From Butyricicoccus_A sp963620595 (GTDB lineage Bacteria > Bacillota > Clostridia > Oscillospirales > Butyricicoccaceae): a stretch of 64,000 nt of DNA. The DNA is taken from assembly GCA_963620595.1 (NCBI GenBank), contig CAVFAY010000004.1, positions 62,001-126,000 of the forward strand. Reading direction: 5' to 3'. The position numbers and the translations under genes are program-made. Under the pieces are notes generated by a model. That model was not told the DNA's origin and made no database searches. It was given only the letters and a program-made list of their open reading frames with translations. Positions within the stretch are counted from its first letter, which is position 1, and each line of letters begins with the position of its first letter. Of this stretch, positions 1 through 9,520 are shown in pieces.

Positions 1-1
1 G

Positions 2-1165
2 ACTAAGCCATCAGAAACAAAAGAAGACTTTGAAAAAAGGACAGCGCAATATGCAGATATTATTTACCCGTTGCTGTTGAAAAATATTGCTGAGGCAATC
101 GATGACATTTATGTAAAGGATCTAGGGTACCATAGGCAAACAAAATATCCTAAGCAAGAGCAAATAGACGGTTTGTTGGCGCTTTCTGCGGAATACTCGA
201 AAAAGTCTCTTAATAACAAAAATAATGAAACCTCCCCTGATTGGGAATCTGAGGCCAAAACAAATCTGTTCATTAGAAAAAGGTCTGCTGAACTGGCAAA
301 GCTTCTTGCTACACGTAGGGTATTCAATGAGGCAAAGGGTGAATCCAATAGGGGGAAACTGAATTATTTGTTAAGCAGCGAGACAGGGCGAAAGGCTATT
401 AACACAGCGCTGGTTGCGAACAGAAAATGCAAGATTGGATCCAACATGATGGATATTATTGTATGTGGATCAATTCCTCCATACAACGAACTGTTAGGAG
501 GAAAATTAGTAAGTATGCTTGCTTGCTCTCCCACAGTAATTAAGGATTATACGCTTAAATACAGCAATCAGGTAAGTGAAATTGCATCGCGTATGAAGGG
601 CGAGGAGGTTATTCGTGATAGCCGCCTTGTATATCTTGGAACCACAAGTTTATACGCAATTGGCAGTAGCCAGTACAACCGAATTAAAATGCCATTAAGC
701 AGTGGAGGTGTTTTGGAATATCGAAAAATGGGAGTGACTGAAGGCTTTGGAACGGTTTTCTTTTCAAGGGAAACCACGTCACTGTTTTCAAAAATTCTGG
801 AACTCCAAGATGGTGGAAAGCGGATTAATCATGTGTTTGGTGAAGGGACTAGTCCACGTTTTAGAATGATTAGCCGTGGGCTTAGCACAATTGGTATACG
901 TGCAGACGCATTTCTTCGGCATTATTCACCGAGAATTGTGTATTCGATAGACTTGGCCAAAAATACAAAGAAATTTCTTATGGGAATAGATAAGGATGTT
1001 GACTACGGCTTCAATATCTATGACGAGGAAGAGGTTTTGAGCAAAACTCAGGAAATCTGTGATTATTGGTACTCTCGTTGGTTGGAAAAAAGGCTCACCA
1101 CAGTCGATATTTTTGAAAGGCTTTCAGCCTTCAATGTATCAGACCTTCTGCTGAGTAATATCTGA
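2..1165 (+). CDS. DruA-like DUF4338 protein, 5' end outside window
   Basis: The frame is open from base 2 to the TGA at 1163-1165, so the gene enters from the left. A TTG at 71 could start a 364-aa product, but the codons upstream read as protein and no ribosome binding site precedes it, so I treat it as partial. The C-terminal two thirds carry what I recognise as the DUF4338 pattern: a YNR-K-MP segment, then V-EYRKMGVTEGFGT, then VFGEGTSPRFRMI, then SPRIVYSIDLAKNT and a closing WYSRWLEKR. DUF4338 defines DruA of the Druantia anti-phage system; its biochemistry is not settled. The next gene starts 11 nt downstream behind a GAGGAGG site, so this is probably one operon. No DruB-E homologue is recognisable here. 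Family call fairly sure, exact role unknown. Confidence 0.72.
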   Translation, partial: TKPSETKEDFEKRTAQYADIIYPLLLKNIAEAIDDIYVKDLGYHRQTKYPKQEQIDGLLALSAEYSKKSLNNKNNETSPDWESEAKTNLFIRKRSAELAKLLATRRVFNEAKGESNRGKLNYLLSSETGRKAINTALVANRKCKIGSNMMDIIVCGSIPPYNELLGGKLVSMLACSPTVIKDYTLKYSNQVSEIASRMKGEEVIRDSRLVYLGTTSLYAIGSSQYNRIKMPLSSGGVLEYRKMGVTEGFGTVFFSRETTSLFSKILELQDGGKRINHVFGEGTSPRFRMISRGLSTIGIRADAFLRHYSPRIVYSIDLAKNTKKFLMGIDKDVDYGFNIYDEEEVLSKTQEICDYWYSRWLEKRLTTVDIFERLSAFNVSDLLLSNI

Positions 1166-1176
1166 GGAGGCAATAT

Positions 1177-2718
1177 ATGTCAAAGCTTGATTTTGTAAAA
1201 AAACTTTATAACGGAAAAAACTGCTATTCAGACCATATGGATGAAAGCGAGCTTCAACTACTACACATTTCATCTAAGGCCGAGGATATTATTGTCGATA
1301 TGGTAATGCACGGGAAAATTGTGTTTCTTACCGGTAATCCAGGTGACGGGAAGACCTTTATAATCAAAGCTGTCCGACACAAAATTGGCAAGGATGTTTA
1401 TATTCAGACGGATCTAAATAATATCAAGGATTATTCTAAAGTCGTAGATGATTTAATTGGCTTATATTCACAGAAAAAACCGGCAATTATTGCTGTAAAT
1501 GAATACCCCTTTATGCAACTGTGTCGACAGATTCGCAAGGAATCTAAATCGTTATATGACGAGATACAAAATGCCAAGCGCAATGTCTTAGCATACGATA
1601 TTTCCGCTCCATTAGCCAGTAATATCACAGTGGTGGATCTAAATGAAAGAAATATGCTTGGAGCAGACTATAATTTGCTGTCAGAACTTATTGATAAAAT
1701 GGTGCGCCTGTTAGAGGAGGATGCAAAGTACAATAGCACCCTTAGCACCCTTAATTACAACTTGATTGCGCTTAAGAACGAATTTATACGTGGACAAATT
1801 TTGAGACTATTTCAATTGGCAGCATCAGAATGTGAGCATTTTGCAATTAGAGATATTTTAGGCGCCTTTTCTTTCATATTTACGGCCTGCACTACTGAGG
1901 AGTATTCAAAATCGCTATATTTCACAGCTATCTTTGAGGGAACGAATGAACTACTGAAGACGCTTCAGCAATTTGATCCAATCTTATTATCACAGCCTTC
2001 ATTGGATGAGGCGCTTTGGAACGGCAAAGTTACAGAGGGCTGGATTTTTTCTGTGCCTGATAATCCTCCAATTGAAATTGAAGATGTAGAGGAGGCGTAT
2101 GTACGCTTTCAAACGATAAAACGGCAGTATTATTTTGAGAATGTTAATGGTAAAAAGCTTGCAGAACTCCAGCCGGATGAAATTAAGGAATGCGCCAAAA
2201 TGTTTGCAAGCTTTGAATCTCAGAAGAAAAAAATCAAGGGCTCGTTAATTAGATCACTCAATAAGTTGTTTCTTCCGTCCTCCGATGATCGAAAGCAACT
2301 GCATATTTGGACAACACATAAGTACGACATGAGTCAGGAGGCTGCGGTTGCTGTATCTAGCAAAGCTGTTGATGCAGCGGATTTAGAAATACAAATGCCT
2401 CGTCCTGCAGACTGGCTGAGTGGCTTAGAGTACGTTCCTGATCATATTGTTCTCAAGCCCAAGTCTGCGCCTATTCCTAAACTTGTGCTTAATATTGATT
2501 TTCTAAGAACACTTAATGCTGTTGAGAACGGGTATCCTATTGGCCTGCTGGCACCGCAATACGAGCAGGCAACAGCAATGTTTCTGCAGCAATTAGATGA
2601 TGAAGGTTTTTCCGAAGTCAACGAGGATGGCGAAATAATTATTGCGAGTAGAAAAAAGAGCTACAAAAAAACCATTCATATTCAAAATGGAAAATATGAT
2701 TTCGAGGAGGAAAACTGA
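1177..2718 (+). CDS. DptF-like P-loop NTPase of a putative defence operon
   Basis: This 513-aa protein has a Walker A motif, GNPGDGKT, at residues 53-60, after a short N-terminal helical stretch. The VIAVNEYPF segment near residue 110 could hold the Walker B region. The rest has no motif I can name, and no membrane segment or signal peptide is evident. Size and the early Walker A fit DptF, the ATPase of the phosphorothioation-dependent DptFGH restriction complex, but I infer this from architecture, not alignment. The start has a GAGGAGG site about 7 nt upstream. The stop overlaps the next start by one base (TGATG), indicating translational coupling. It probably forms a complex with the next two products. 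It could instead be a STAND/AAA+ ATPase of another defence system. Confidence 0.55.
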   Translation: MSKLDFVKKLYNGKNCYSDHMDESELQLLHISSKAEDIIVDMVMHGKIVFLTGNPGDGKTFIIKAVRHKIGKDVYIQTDLNNIKDYSKVVDDLIGLYSQKKPAIIAVNEYPFMQLCRQIRKESKSLYDEIQNAKRNVLAYDISAPLASNITVVDLNERNMLGADYNLLSELIDKMVRLLEEDAKYNSTLSTLNYNLIALKNEFIRGQILRLFQLAASECEHFAIRDILGAFSFIFTACTTEEYSKSLYFTAIFEGTNELLKTLQQFDPILLSQPSLDEALWNGKVTEGWIFSVPDNPPIEIEDVEEAYVRFQTIKRQYYFENVNGKKLAELQPDEIKECAKMFASFESQKKKIKGSLIRSLNKLFLPSSDDRKQLHIWTTHKYDMSQEAAVAVSSKAVDAADLEIQMPRPADWLSGLEYVPDHIVLKPKSAPIPKLVLNIDFLRTLNAVENGYPIGLLAPQYEQATAMFLQQLDDEGFSEVNEDGEIIIASRKKSYKKTIHIQNGKYDFEEEN

Positions 2719-4193
2719 TGGCTAAAGGAACACTTAAAGACATAGGAGAAAAAGTGTGCAAGGAATGCCTCGGATTTGCACCTACTTCGAATGGCACCAA
2801 GCCGCCACATATTGCCAATGGTCTTTTTAGAGCTGTTACCGGTGAAACATGTAAAACTCAGGACGTACATGAGTGGATAATCTGCGAAGGAAAAAAGGAT
2901 GCACTCCCTTCCGAGGAAATAATACAAAGATATCATGAAATATTAGAACGAGGCGAATTGGAGCGACCGTCAAACATCAAGGATTTGCGTTTTCTGCTTA
3001 ATGAAATATTTAACCAAGACAATACCGCATATACATCCTACGAGTTTTCGGTGACTACTATTTCTTCTCATTGGCTTGTTAAGGGCCGGGTTAACTCTGA
3101 GGCTAATATAGGTGATTTTATGTTTGCGATTCTCTCGAAAAAGATTAATGGACAAAGATCACCGGCCATTGAACTTCTTAGAACTGCATTGGCAAACGAT
3201 ACTGACGATATGACTAAGCTAGTAAAACCAATTATTGCTTTCCCATCGGATAAGGAAAAGCGAGTTGTTTCAGAGGTAGAATACCCAGATGATCAAGAAA
3301 TTAGATGGGATTCCTGCAAGGACCAAATCAGATCTGGCTTCGATCAGTTGGCAAAGAATCTCGTTATTATAAAAGAAAACCATAATAGTCTGCTTGTTTT
3401 GCGCAGGCTGGTAAATTACGCAGTATTTGCTTCATTGTTATATCTTGTTCACGCAAATGAAGCAGTATATGGGGGCGACAAGGTTCCTATTGTTGTCGAC
3501 GCAGGTGCAGATTTGGATTCAGTGAAGAAAGCGAGTGAGCAGGCCTTTACCTCAGCAAAGAAGGCTGTTGAAGATTATTATGTGAATGCTATAGGTGATA
3601 TTCTGGCCAAGGAAGAATTTCCGAATACGGATAAAGCAAGCCGAGATTGGATCAAGGATATGGTATTTGCTACCGACAAAGAGGACGAGGCAAAAAGTGC
3701 CATTACTTCCTACTACGAAAGCTTTTGTGCAGAGGGAGATTCCCCGAAAAAGGCGCTGGCTAAGGCCTTACAGATTGCTCTGTACACCTTTGAATACAAA
3801 AACAATTCTCCTTCAGATTTCTGTCGCGTGCTTGGTGTAAGAGCGGGACTAGTTGGTCCAAAGGGAAACAGGGCTAAAATCAAGAGATATCTTATAAATA
3901 GCTTTACGCTTGAAACAATCACTTTGAGCGCGATAAGTGAGGACAATCTTACGGATGGTTTGGAGCTAAAGGAATTGAGCGAAAAATTGGTTAACAAATA
4001 TTGCTTGCTGATTGGCGCTGATTCTGAAGCTGAGTACTCCATTCTCGAAAAGGCAAATATAACTCAGTCCACTCCGGGAGATTTACGCGGTGACCTGAGT
4101 ATTAATGCCCAACAATTGGCGAATACATATATTTCTCTGGGTCTTGGCAAGCGTTATGCTGACGGAGTTACTCTTATTGGATGGAGGTTATAA
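2718..4193 (+). CDS. Unassigned operon protein in DptG position
   Basis: This 491-aa protein has no domain I can name. It is soluble-looking, rich in helices and charged residues, with a Cys-x3-Cys (CKEC) near residue 14 but no clear zinc finger. The C-terminus is a conserved-looking block around NAQQLANTYISLGLGKRYADG. Its place between a DptF-like ATPase and a DptH-like translocase matches DptG, although it is longer than I remember DptG being. The start overlaps the upstream stop by one base. The next gene's binding site, GGAGG, lies inside its last codons. Both spacings point to a stoichiometric complex. Function is inferred from neighbourhood only. Confidence 0.5.
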   Translation: MAKGTLKDIGEKVCKECLGFAPTSNGTKPPHIANGLFRAVTGETCKTQDVHEWIICEGKKDALPSEEIIQRYHEILERGELERPSNIKDLRFLLNEIFNQDNTAYTSYEFSVTTISSHWLVKGRVNSEANIGDFMFAILSKKINGQRSPAIELLRTALANDTDDMTKLVKPIIAFPSDKEKRVVSEVEYPDDQEIRWDSCKDQIRSGFDQLAKNLVIIKENHNSLLVLRRLVNYAVFASLLYLVHANEAVYGGDKVPIVVDAGADLDSVKKASEQAFTSAKKAVEDYYVNAIGDILAKEEFPNTDKASRDWIKDMVFATDKEDEAKSAITSYYESFCAEGDSPKKALAKALQIALYTFEYKNNSPSDFCRVLGVRAGLVGPKGNRAKIKRYLINSFTLETITLSAISEDNLTDGLELKELSEKLVNKYCLLIGADSEAEYSILEKANITQSTPGDLRGDLSINAQQLANTYISLGLGKRYADGVTLIGWRL

Positions 4194-4194
4194 G

Positions 4195-7100
4195 ATGAGC
4201 AGAATGCTATTAACGAATGTTGCTGTAAATCTTGTAAATAAATGTGTTTCTTCTCAAGAATACGGGGTCTCACTGATTAATATCCCAGAGTTCGATTATG
4301 GGACATTTTCAAGTAAACTGATTGATAAAAAGCAAATAGCAATCTTTTTCCTCGGATTTAAAAAGGATGCAGCGGAACAATTACAAGCAACTCTTCCTGC
4401 TTTAGAGAATGTTAGATACAGATTTAGTGTTGAGGAAGCCGAGGAATCCAGAAACACAGGTGATGAAAAAATCTTTCGTGTTTTGATAATAAAAAGAGCT
4501 GAACTGGAAAAAATATCATCGCTTAGGTGGTTCCCTGAAATTAGTCTGGAAAAGGTTTATACGCAAAGCTGTGACTATGTAAAAAAAGAGCTAAAAAATA
4601 CAAATACTGTAATTGAAGCTCTTCTTCAGGCACTTAGATGCAAGCCAGTCAGAACTCTTCTTAGCTTTGAAAGAGTTATCGACTATCTTGAACTTCTTCT
4701 TGAGTCGCCTTCAGATGCTTTGCCAGATACCGTTTGCAAGAATTTTTATAAATTAGGGCTCCTGTCAGACAAAAACATAGTGAGCCATAATCCGGACAGA
4801 AGAGATTTTGTAGCTCGAATCAAGCGTAATCATGCGGTTGTTGAAAGAATAAGCAATCTGGAACAGGCTGAGCGACAGAGTATTACGAACTACTATTCTC
4901 GCAGTTCCAGCAATAAAACTGTTCCTAGGTTGATATTAAATTACTATAAAACAAAGAATGTTGAACTTCTAAAGCAAATGGATTTGGAGGAAATAGAAAA
5001 CTGTCTTAAAGCAGTGAAAGAAAGAACAACTCCTCCGCGTCCGCAGAAGAATCCTGTTGTTAAGCCAACTGCTCTCGCGGCACAACTGGTATTTGATGAA
5101 ACTCCAGAAAAAATAGATGACGCCCTTCTTCAAATTGGTCAGAGTTTGGATGAAAGAGCAAATCCAAACAAGAGCGAGAGAGTTGAAATTGATGTCGATG
5201 GAACTAAACTTCAAGTAAAAGCTGAGCCTTTAACCGAGAAGGTTGCAGAGGAATTAACCACGGAGGACGATTTTGGTGGCGTGATTCACGCAGAGGTTGA
5301 TTCCCCGGATGAAGCTATTAACGATTACGAAAAATATGAATTTGTTCCATTCAAAAAGAATTATTTGGATGTGGTGCGGAGTGATCTGCAGCGGATCTCT
5401 GTGCTGATTTCTGATGGAGAACAAATTTCGCATTACTTAGATAAATTCTTAGCTGCGCGTGATGCTATTGTGCCGTATAGAAAGCGTTTGCAGGATACAC
5501 CAATGCTGCAGGTGCTTTCTAAGCATGCAGAATTCGAGGCGTATATCCGTTCATATGAACGTTTGCTTAACGCGATAAACGAGGATTTCCCTAAGATTTG
5601 GGGAGTGGCCTCCTCTAATGCAAAAGCCATAATTAATACGGTTATGTCATTAGATTATGTGTTTGTTATTGGCGAGCGCAAACTTCACGCAATGCCTACG
5701 CCACTTCATCCACTTTATCTTTGGAAATATGTTGAGTTGGCAAAAGAAATCCTATCAAGTAAGGGGATGAGTGCTATCGAAGATGGCTCCTTATCTGAGG
5801 ATGACAAGGCATTTATTATCCGAAAAGCTGAGGATATTCCTGATCCTCTGTCCGTAATGCTGCTTCCAGTTACTGTAACAGAGCAGACTGCTGCATTTTT
5901 GCCTTTGTCTGGCCGTATTGGCCTTTTGCCGGTGTATTCAAATGTTCCACAGGTTAATCAGAGTGAAAGTGGAATTGATACCCTGAAACAGGCAATCATT
6001 AGATACATTTGTTTATACCCACATGCAGGGGCAATGCTTAAAGTGAGTTTTATTGACCCACCTTCTGTTGAAATAATCGTGTCCATGCTTAAAGCATTAA
6101 ATTCTGATAGAGAATTCAATATCAATGGCATCGAGGTGACGATCTATAGAACAAAAGAAGTACCAGGTAGTTGGATTGAAATCGATGATGGCTCGCTAAA
6201 CGAAGGAATGCTCGGAAAGTTTAAAGGGAAGCGTTCATTAAACTTCAAATTACGTATTGTCAATAAGCGTCTCTCCTATAGCCAAATACTTAATCAGCAT
6301 GAGACAGAGCAGCATATGGTGGTAGTATTTGATCCGAACGAGGTGAAGATTGAGACTGCGCAAAATAGTAGACATATTCATATTCATCCGCTATGTGTTC
6401 CTAAAATTTACAAATTCAATCCGATTGATGAAGAGGTTGAAATTCGTCCGGCAAGTGAAGGAGGGATATTTACAGTTTATTCAAGCATTATTGAAAAGTT
6501 AAATGAACATCCCTCTGCTTTTAGTCATACCAGCACTTTTTTTAGAACACCACTAAAAAGAGAAACCTATGATGAACTTTTGAAGGCTGCAGACTGGTTA
6601 ATAATTCTTGATCAGAGCCTTAAGAGTTGGGATATCTCGCTTAGAGCCGCCAGTGAAAAGTTGTTCTATAGAGAAAATGATTACAGATCTGTCGGCATTT
6701 ACTCTGCTAACTGTAACAAATTCATCTTGGGCTACGATACTCTCGTTAAGCAACTTGGAAACTTTATTCCTCAGAATGCAGGTGTTAAAGAGGTTATTGA
6801 AGCAGTGCGCAGTATTAATGATGACGGTCTGTTAAGCATTGTTTCTCACACGTCAAATCATGTTTTTGATGAAAAGCATGGAAAAGGAAGCCTCGGCACT
6901 GCCTTGGCAGCAATCCACTATAAACGCGAACACCCAGACTCAATTTTGGTTGGATTGGATACGCAACTTGCTCAAGAATGGCTTTCTGACAGAGAAGAAG
7001 GTGAACTTCCCGATTTAGTGGCGATTAACCTATTTGAGGATCAAACAGCATTAGTGGATATCATCGAAGTAAAGACCTATTCAGATAATCCCAATTCCTT

Positions 7101-8784
7101 TCAGATTAGGGATAATCATATTATTGGACATGCAGTCGAACAGGTTACTGTTCTCGAAAAGCTAATGTATGAAATGTTTGGCGCGACAGAGAGAATAACA
7201 ACGGTATCACGTCGCGAAATTCTTAGAGAACAAGTTTTTGAGTGCTTATTCCATGCAAATATTGAAGCTACTAGGAAACTTCGTCTTTGTGACGAATTAA
7301 ATGCTTTGTTTGCTGGTGAATTTAAGGCGATTGTTAAGAAAAACATTGCTTTTGTTGACTTTGAGGCCGCAGATAGCAGTCAAGTTGAATATGATGGGCT
7401 TGAGGAGTTTGCGGGTAATAAATATCTTCTTACAACGATAGGCAGCGCTGAGATTCAAAGCATCTTGGCAAATATAGCATTTGATACCCAGATTCTAGAA
7501 GTTAATCCAGTAATTGCTTCTGAGGAGAATACGCAGGACACAGCAGGTTCAGTATATTTGAACGCCAATCCCACCCTGGAAGAACAGAATTCAACTGCTA
7601 ATGTATCCACTATGGTAATTGAAGCAGAGTCCTCTACAGAAGAGAAACAGACTTTGACTCAAAATACGCCAGGGCGATTTGAAGCCTCTGCGGACGAAGA
7701 GGCCAAATCTCGCATTGCGGAAAAGTGCGCCAAGTTAAATCGTGTATTTAGAGATTATGGTATTCGAGCAGAGCCGATTGAGCAAGATATGGTGCAGGAG
7801 GCCGCTCGCTTTACAAGATTCCCTGTCAAGCTAAAATCCGGCGAAACCATTAATAGTCTAAATAGATATAGGAATGATATAGGAATTCAGCTAGAGGCCA
7901 GTGGTGAAATACTTGTAGAGCACATTAAAGGGACAAGCTATATTTCCGTAGATGTTCCGTTTGCCAGTTCAGGCAGTTCTATCAGTTTGATGAAGCATCT
8001 TGATTTATTGAAGGATACGGAGGGACGTTTAAATGTGATAGCTGGACAAAAGCCAGATGGAAATTTTGAAATTTTAGACATTGCAGATGCACCTCATATG
8101 TTGATAGCTGGCACAACTGGTTCCGGCAAAACCATCTTTCTTCAGTCAATGCTTGTGAGTTTATTATATCAGTTTGGGCCGGAGGAAATTGAACTGTTGA
8201 TTGTGGATCCGAAGCAAACAGATTTTATTTTCTTTGATGATCTTCCACATCTGTATGGAGGCCATGTTGTCATAGATGCTGAGGAAGCATTAGAAAAGCT
8301 TCAGCAAATCAATGAGGTTGACAAAGAGGAACGAACGAAAGCTCTTAGAGCATGTAGAAGCAAGGATATCGATTCTTATAATCAGAAAAATCCGAATAAT
8401 CGGATGAAGAGAATTGTTGTTGTTATTGATGAGTATTCCGATCTAATTCAAGCTGCTGAGATCAACGGAACAAGGAAGGAATTTGAAAGCAATCTTTTGA
8501 TGCTACTTCAAAGAGTTAGAAACCTTGGCATTCATCTCATCATAGCAACTCAACGTCCTTCTGCGCAGATAGTGACTGGAAAGCTTAAGGCGGTTGTACC
8601 ATTTCGCGTTTCTTTCAGGCTTCCATCTCATACAGATTCTCAAACTATTCTGGATATGACTGGAGCTGAGAATCTCCTTGGCAAAGGTGACATGCTGATG
8701 AAAACAGAAGCAGACACTATGCGAATGCAAGGACTGTTTGTTTCAGAGAATGAACTTGAAGATTTTTTGGAAAAGCTTAGATAA
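4195..8784 (+). CDS. DptH-like FtsK-type DNA translocase with PD-(D/E)xK-like motif
   Basis: I choose the ATG at 4195 (1529 aa), 7 nt after a GGAGG site, over an upstream in-frame ATG at 4105 lying inside the previous gene. The C-terminus (from about residue 1270) is an FtsK/SpoIIIE motor: Walker A GTTGSGKT at 1306-1313, the LLIVDPKQ strand, Walker B VVVIDEYSDL with D1412-E1413, then the ATQRPS sensor-like loop. The middle region has ELPDLVAI at 937-944 followed by DIIEVKTY at 955-962 (D940, E958, K960), the spacing of a PD-(D/E)xK nuclease core. The N-terminal 900 residues are unassigned. Domain order and size resemble DptH, the large motor subunit of DptFGH restriction. Likely role: DNA-tracking nuclease subunit. 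Confidence 0.7.
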   Translation: MSRMLLTNVAVNLVNKCVSSQEYGVSLINIPEFDYGTFSSKLIDKKQIAIFFLGFKKDAAEQLQATLPALENVRYRFSVEEAEESRNTGDEKIFRVLIIKRAELEKISSLRWFPEISLEKVYTQSCDYVKKELKNTNTVIEALLQALRCKPVRTLLSFERVIDYLELLLESPSDALPDTVCKNFYKLGLLSDKNIVSHNPDRRDFVARIKRNHAVVERISNLEQAERQSITNYYSRSSSNKTVPRLILNYYKTKNVELLKQMDLEEIENCLKAVKERTTPPRPQKNPVVKPTALAAQLVFDETPEKIDDALLQIGQSLDERANPNKSERVEIDVDGTKLQVKAEPLTEKVAEELTTEDDFGGVIHAEVDSPDEAINDYEKYEFVPFKKNYLDVVRSDLQRISVLISDGEQISHYLDKFLAARDAIVPYRKRLQDTPMLQVLSKHAEFEAYIRSYERLLNAINEDFPKIWGVASSNAKAIINTVMSLDYVFVIGERKLHAMPTPLHPLYLWKYVELAKEILSSKGMSAIEDGSLSEDDKAFIIRKAEDIPDPLSVMLLPVTVTEQTAAFLPLSGRIGLLPVYSNVPQVNQSESGIDTLKQAIIRYICLYPHAGAMLKVSFIDPPSVEIIVSMLKALNSDREFNINGIEVTIYRTKEVPGSWIEIDDGSLNEGMLGKFKGKRSLNFKLRIVNKRLSYSQILNQHETEQHMVVVFDPNEVKIETAQNSRHIHIHPLCVPKIYKFNPIDEEVEIRPASEGGIFTVYSSIIEKLNEHPSAFSHTSTFFRTPLKRETYDELLKAADWLIILDQSLKSWDISLRAASEKLFYRENDYRSVGIYSANCNKFILGYDTLVKQLGNFIPQNAGVKEVIEAVRSINDDGLLSIVSHTSNHVFDEKHGKGSLGTALAAIHYKREHPDSILVGLDTQLAQEWLSDREEGELPDLVAINLFEDQTALVDIIEVKTYSDNPNSFQIRDNHIIGHAVEQVTVLEKLMYEMFGATERITTVSRREILREQVFECLFHANIEATRKLRLCDELNALFAGEFKAIVKKNIAFVDFEAADSSQVEYDGLEEFAGNKYLLTTIGSAEIQSILANIAFDTQILEVNPVIASEENTQDTAGSVYLNANPTLEEQNSTANVSTMVIEAESSTEEKQTLTQNTPGRFEASADEEAKSRIAEKCAKLNRVFRDYGIRAEPIEQDMVQEAARFTRFPVKLKSGETINSLNRYRNDIGIQLEASGEILVEHIKGTSYISVDVPFASSGSSISLMKHLDLLKDTEGRLNVIAGQKPDGNFEILDIADAPHMLIAGTTGSGKTIFLQSMLVSLLYQFGPEEIELLIVDPKQTDFIFFDDLPHLYGGHVVIDAEEALEKLQQINEVDKEERTKALRACRSKDIDSYNQKNPNNRMKRIVVVIDEYSDLIQAAEINGTRKEFESNLLMLLQRVRNLGIHLIIATQRPSAQIVTGKLKAVVPFRVSFRLPSHTDSQTILDMTGAENLLGKGDMLMKTEADTMRMQGLFVSENELEDFLEKLR

Positions 8785-8798
8785 TTAAGGTGAGTAAC

Positions 8799-9488
8799 AT
8801 GCAAACAGTCAATACAAATGAAATTGTAGAAGGATATTTCATAAGGGAACTAAAAAATAGATTTCTGTGTGAAGTTGAGGTTAATTCAACATTGGCTGTT
8901 TGCTATGTTCCATCTTCATGTCACTTGAGTAATTTTTTGGATTTACAAGGGAGGCGAGTGCTTCTTCTTCCTAATAAATCAAAAAATACAAGGACTGAGT
9001 ATTCTTTGTTTGCGGTTCCTTATAAAAGAAACTACATCATTTTAAATACCTCAATGGCAAATAGAGCAGTTGAAGCAAGTATGTGTCAGAGACGCTTTGC
9101 CTTTTTAGGAAAGAGGAAATCTGTCAAAAAAGAAATTACAAAAGGTGGGTATAAATGGGATCTGTTAATTGAGGAGAGCAATACACTTGTTGAAATAAAA
9201 AGTATAATTTCTACGAAAACATCGGCAAGTTTCCCCACAGTATATTCTGAGCGAACATTAAAGCAACTGCAAATAATTAGCAAATTGTTATCCTCTGGCA
9301 GCAAGATCAGTTTTTTAATTGTATCGCTTAACCCCTACATTCAGGAAATATGTCTTGACCAAGGAACTGAGTTTTACCCGGCTCTTAAGTCTTGTGTAGA
9401 GCAAGGCTTGATTCTTAAAGGATACACAGTAAGATTTAAAAACTCAAAGCTGATGATTGATAGAGAAATCCCCATTGTAACAAATTAA
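8799..9488 (+). CDS. SfsA-family DNA/RNA nuclease
   Basis: Product of 229 aa from the ATG at 8799, which has AAGGTGAG a few bases upstream; an in-frame GTG at 8790 would add three residues. The pattern is that of the SfsA family: an N-terminal OB-like stretch (VEGYFIRELKNRFLCEVEV, then CYVPSSCHLSNFL and the VLLL strand), an ANR motif, then a PD-(D/E)xK-like core with KWDLLIEESNTLVEIKS and a later FLIVS strand. Family members of about 230 aa have nuclease activity. Here it closes a run of putative defence genes 14 nt after the translocase stop, so I infer it is an effector or accessory nuclease of that system, not a sugar-fermentation gene. The classical SfsA proline in the first motif is replaced by Ser (PSSC). 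Confidence 0.75.
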   Translation: MQTVNTNEIVEGYFIRELKNRFLCEVEVNSTLAVCYVPSSCHLSNFLDLQGRRVLLLPNKSKNTRTEYSLFAVPYKRNYIILNTSMANRAVEASMCQRRFAFLGKRKSVKKEITKGGYKWDLLIEESNTLVEIKSIISTKTSASFPTVYSERTLKQLQIISKLLSSGSKISFLIVSLNPYIQEICLDQGTEFYPALKSCVEQGLILKGYTVRFKNSKLMIDREIPIVTN

Positions 9489-9520
9489 AATTTGCGTAAA
9501 ACTGCTTTCGGGAGAATAAA

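Noticed and set aside
4105..4194. Longer start for the FtsK-type protein at 4105
   Set aside because: It lies inside the preceding gene without a ribosome binding site, whereas the ATG at 4195 has GGAGG at normal spacing.
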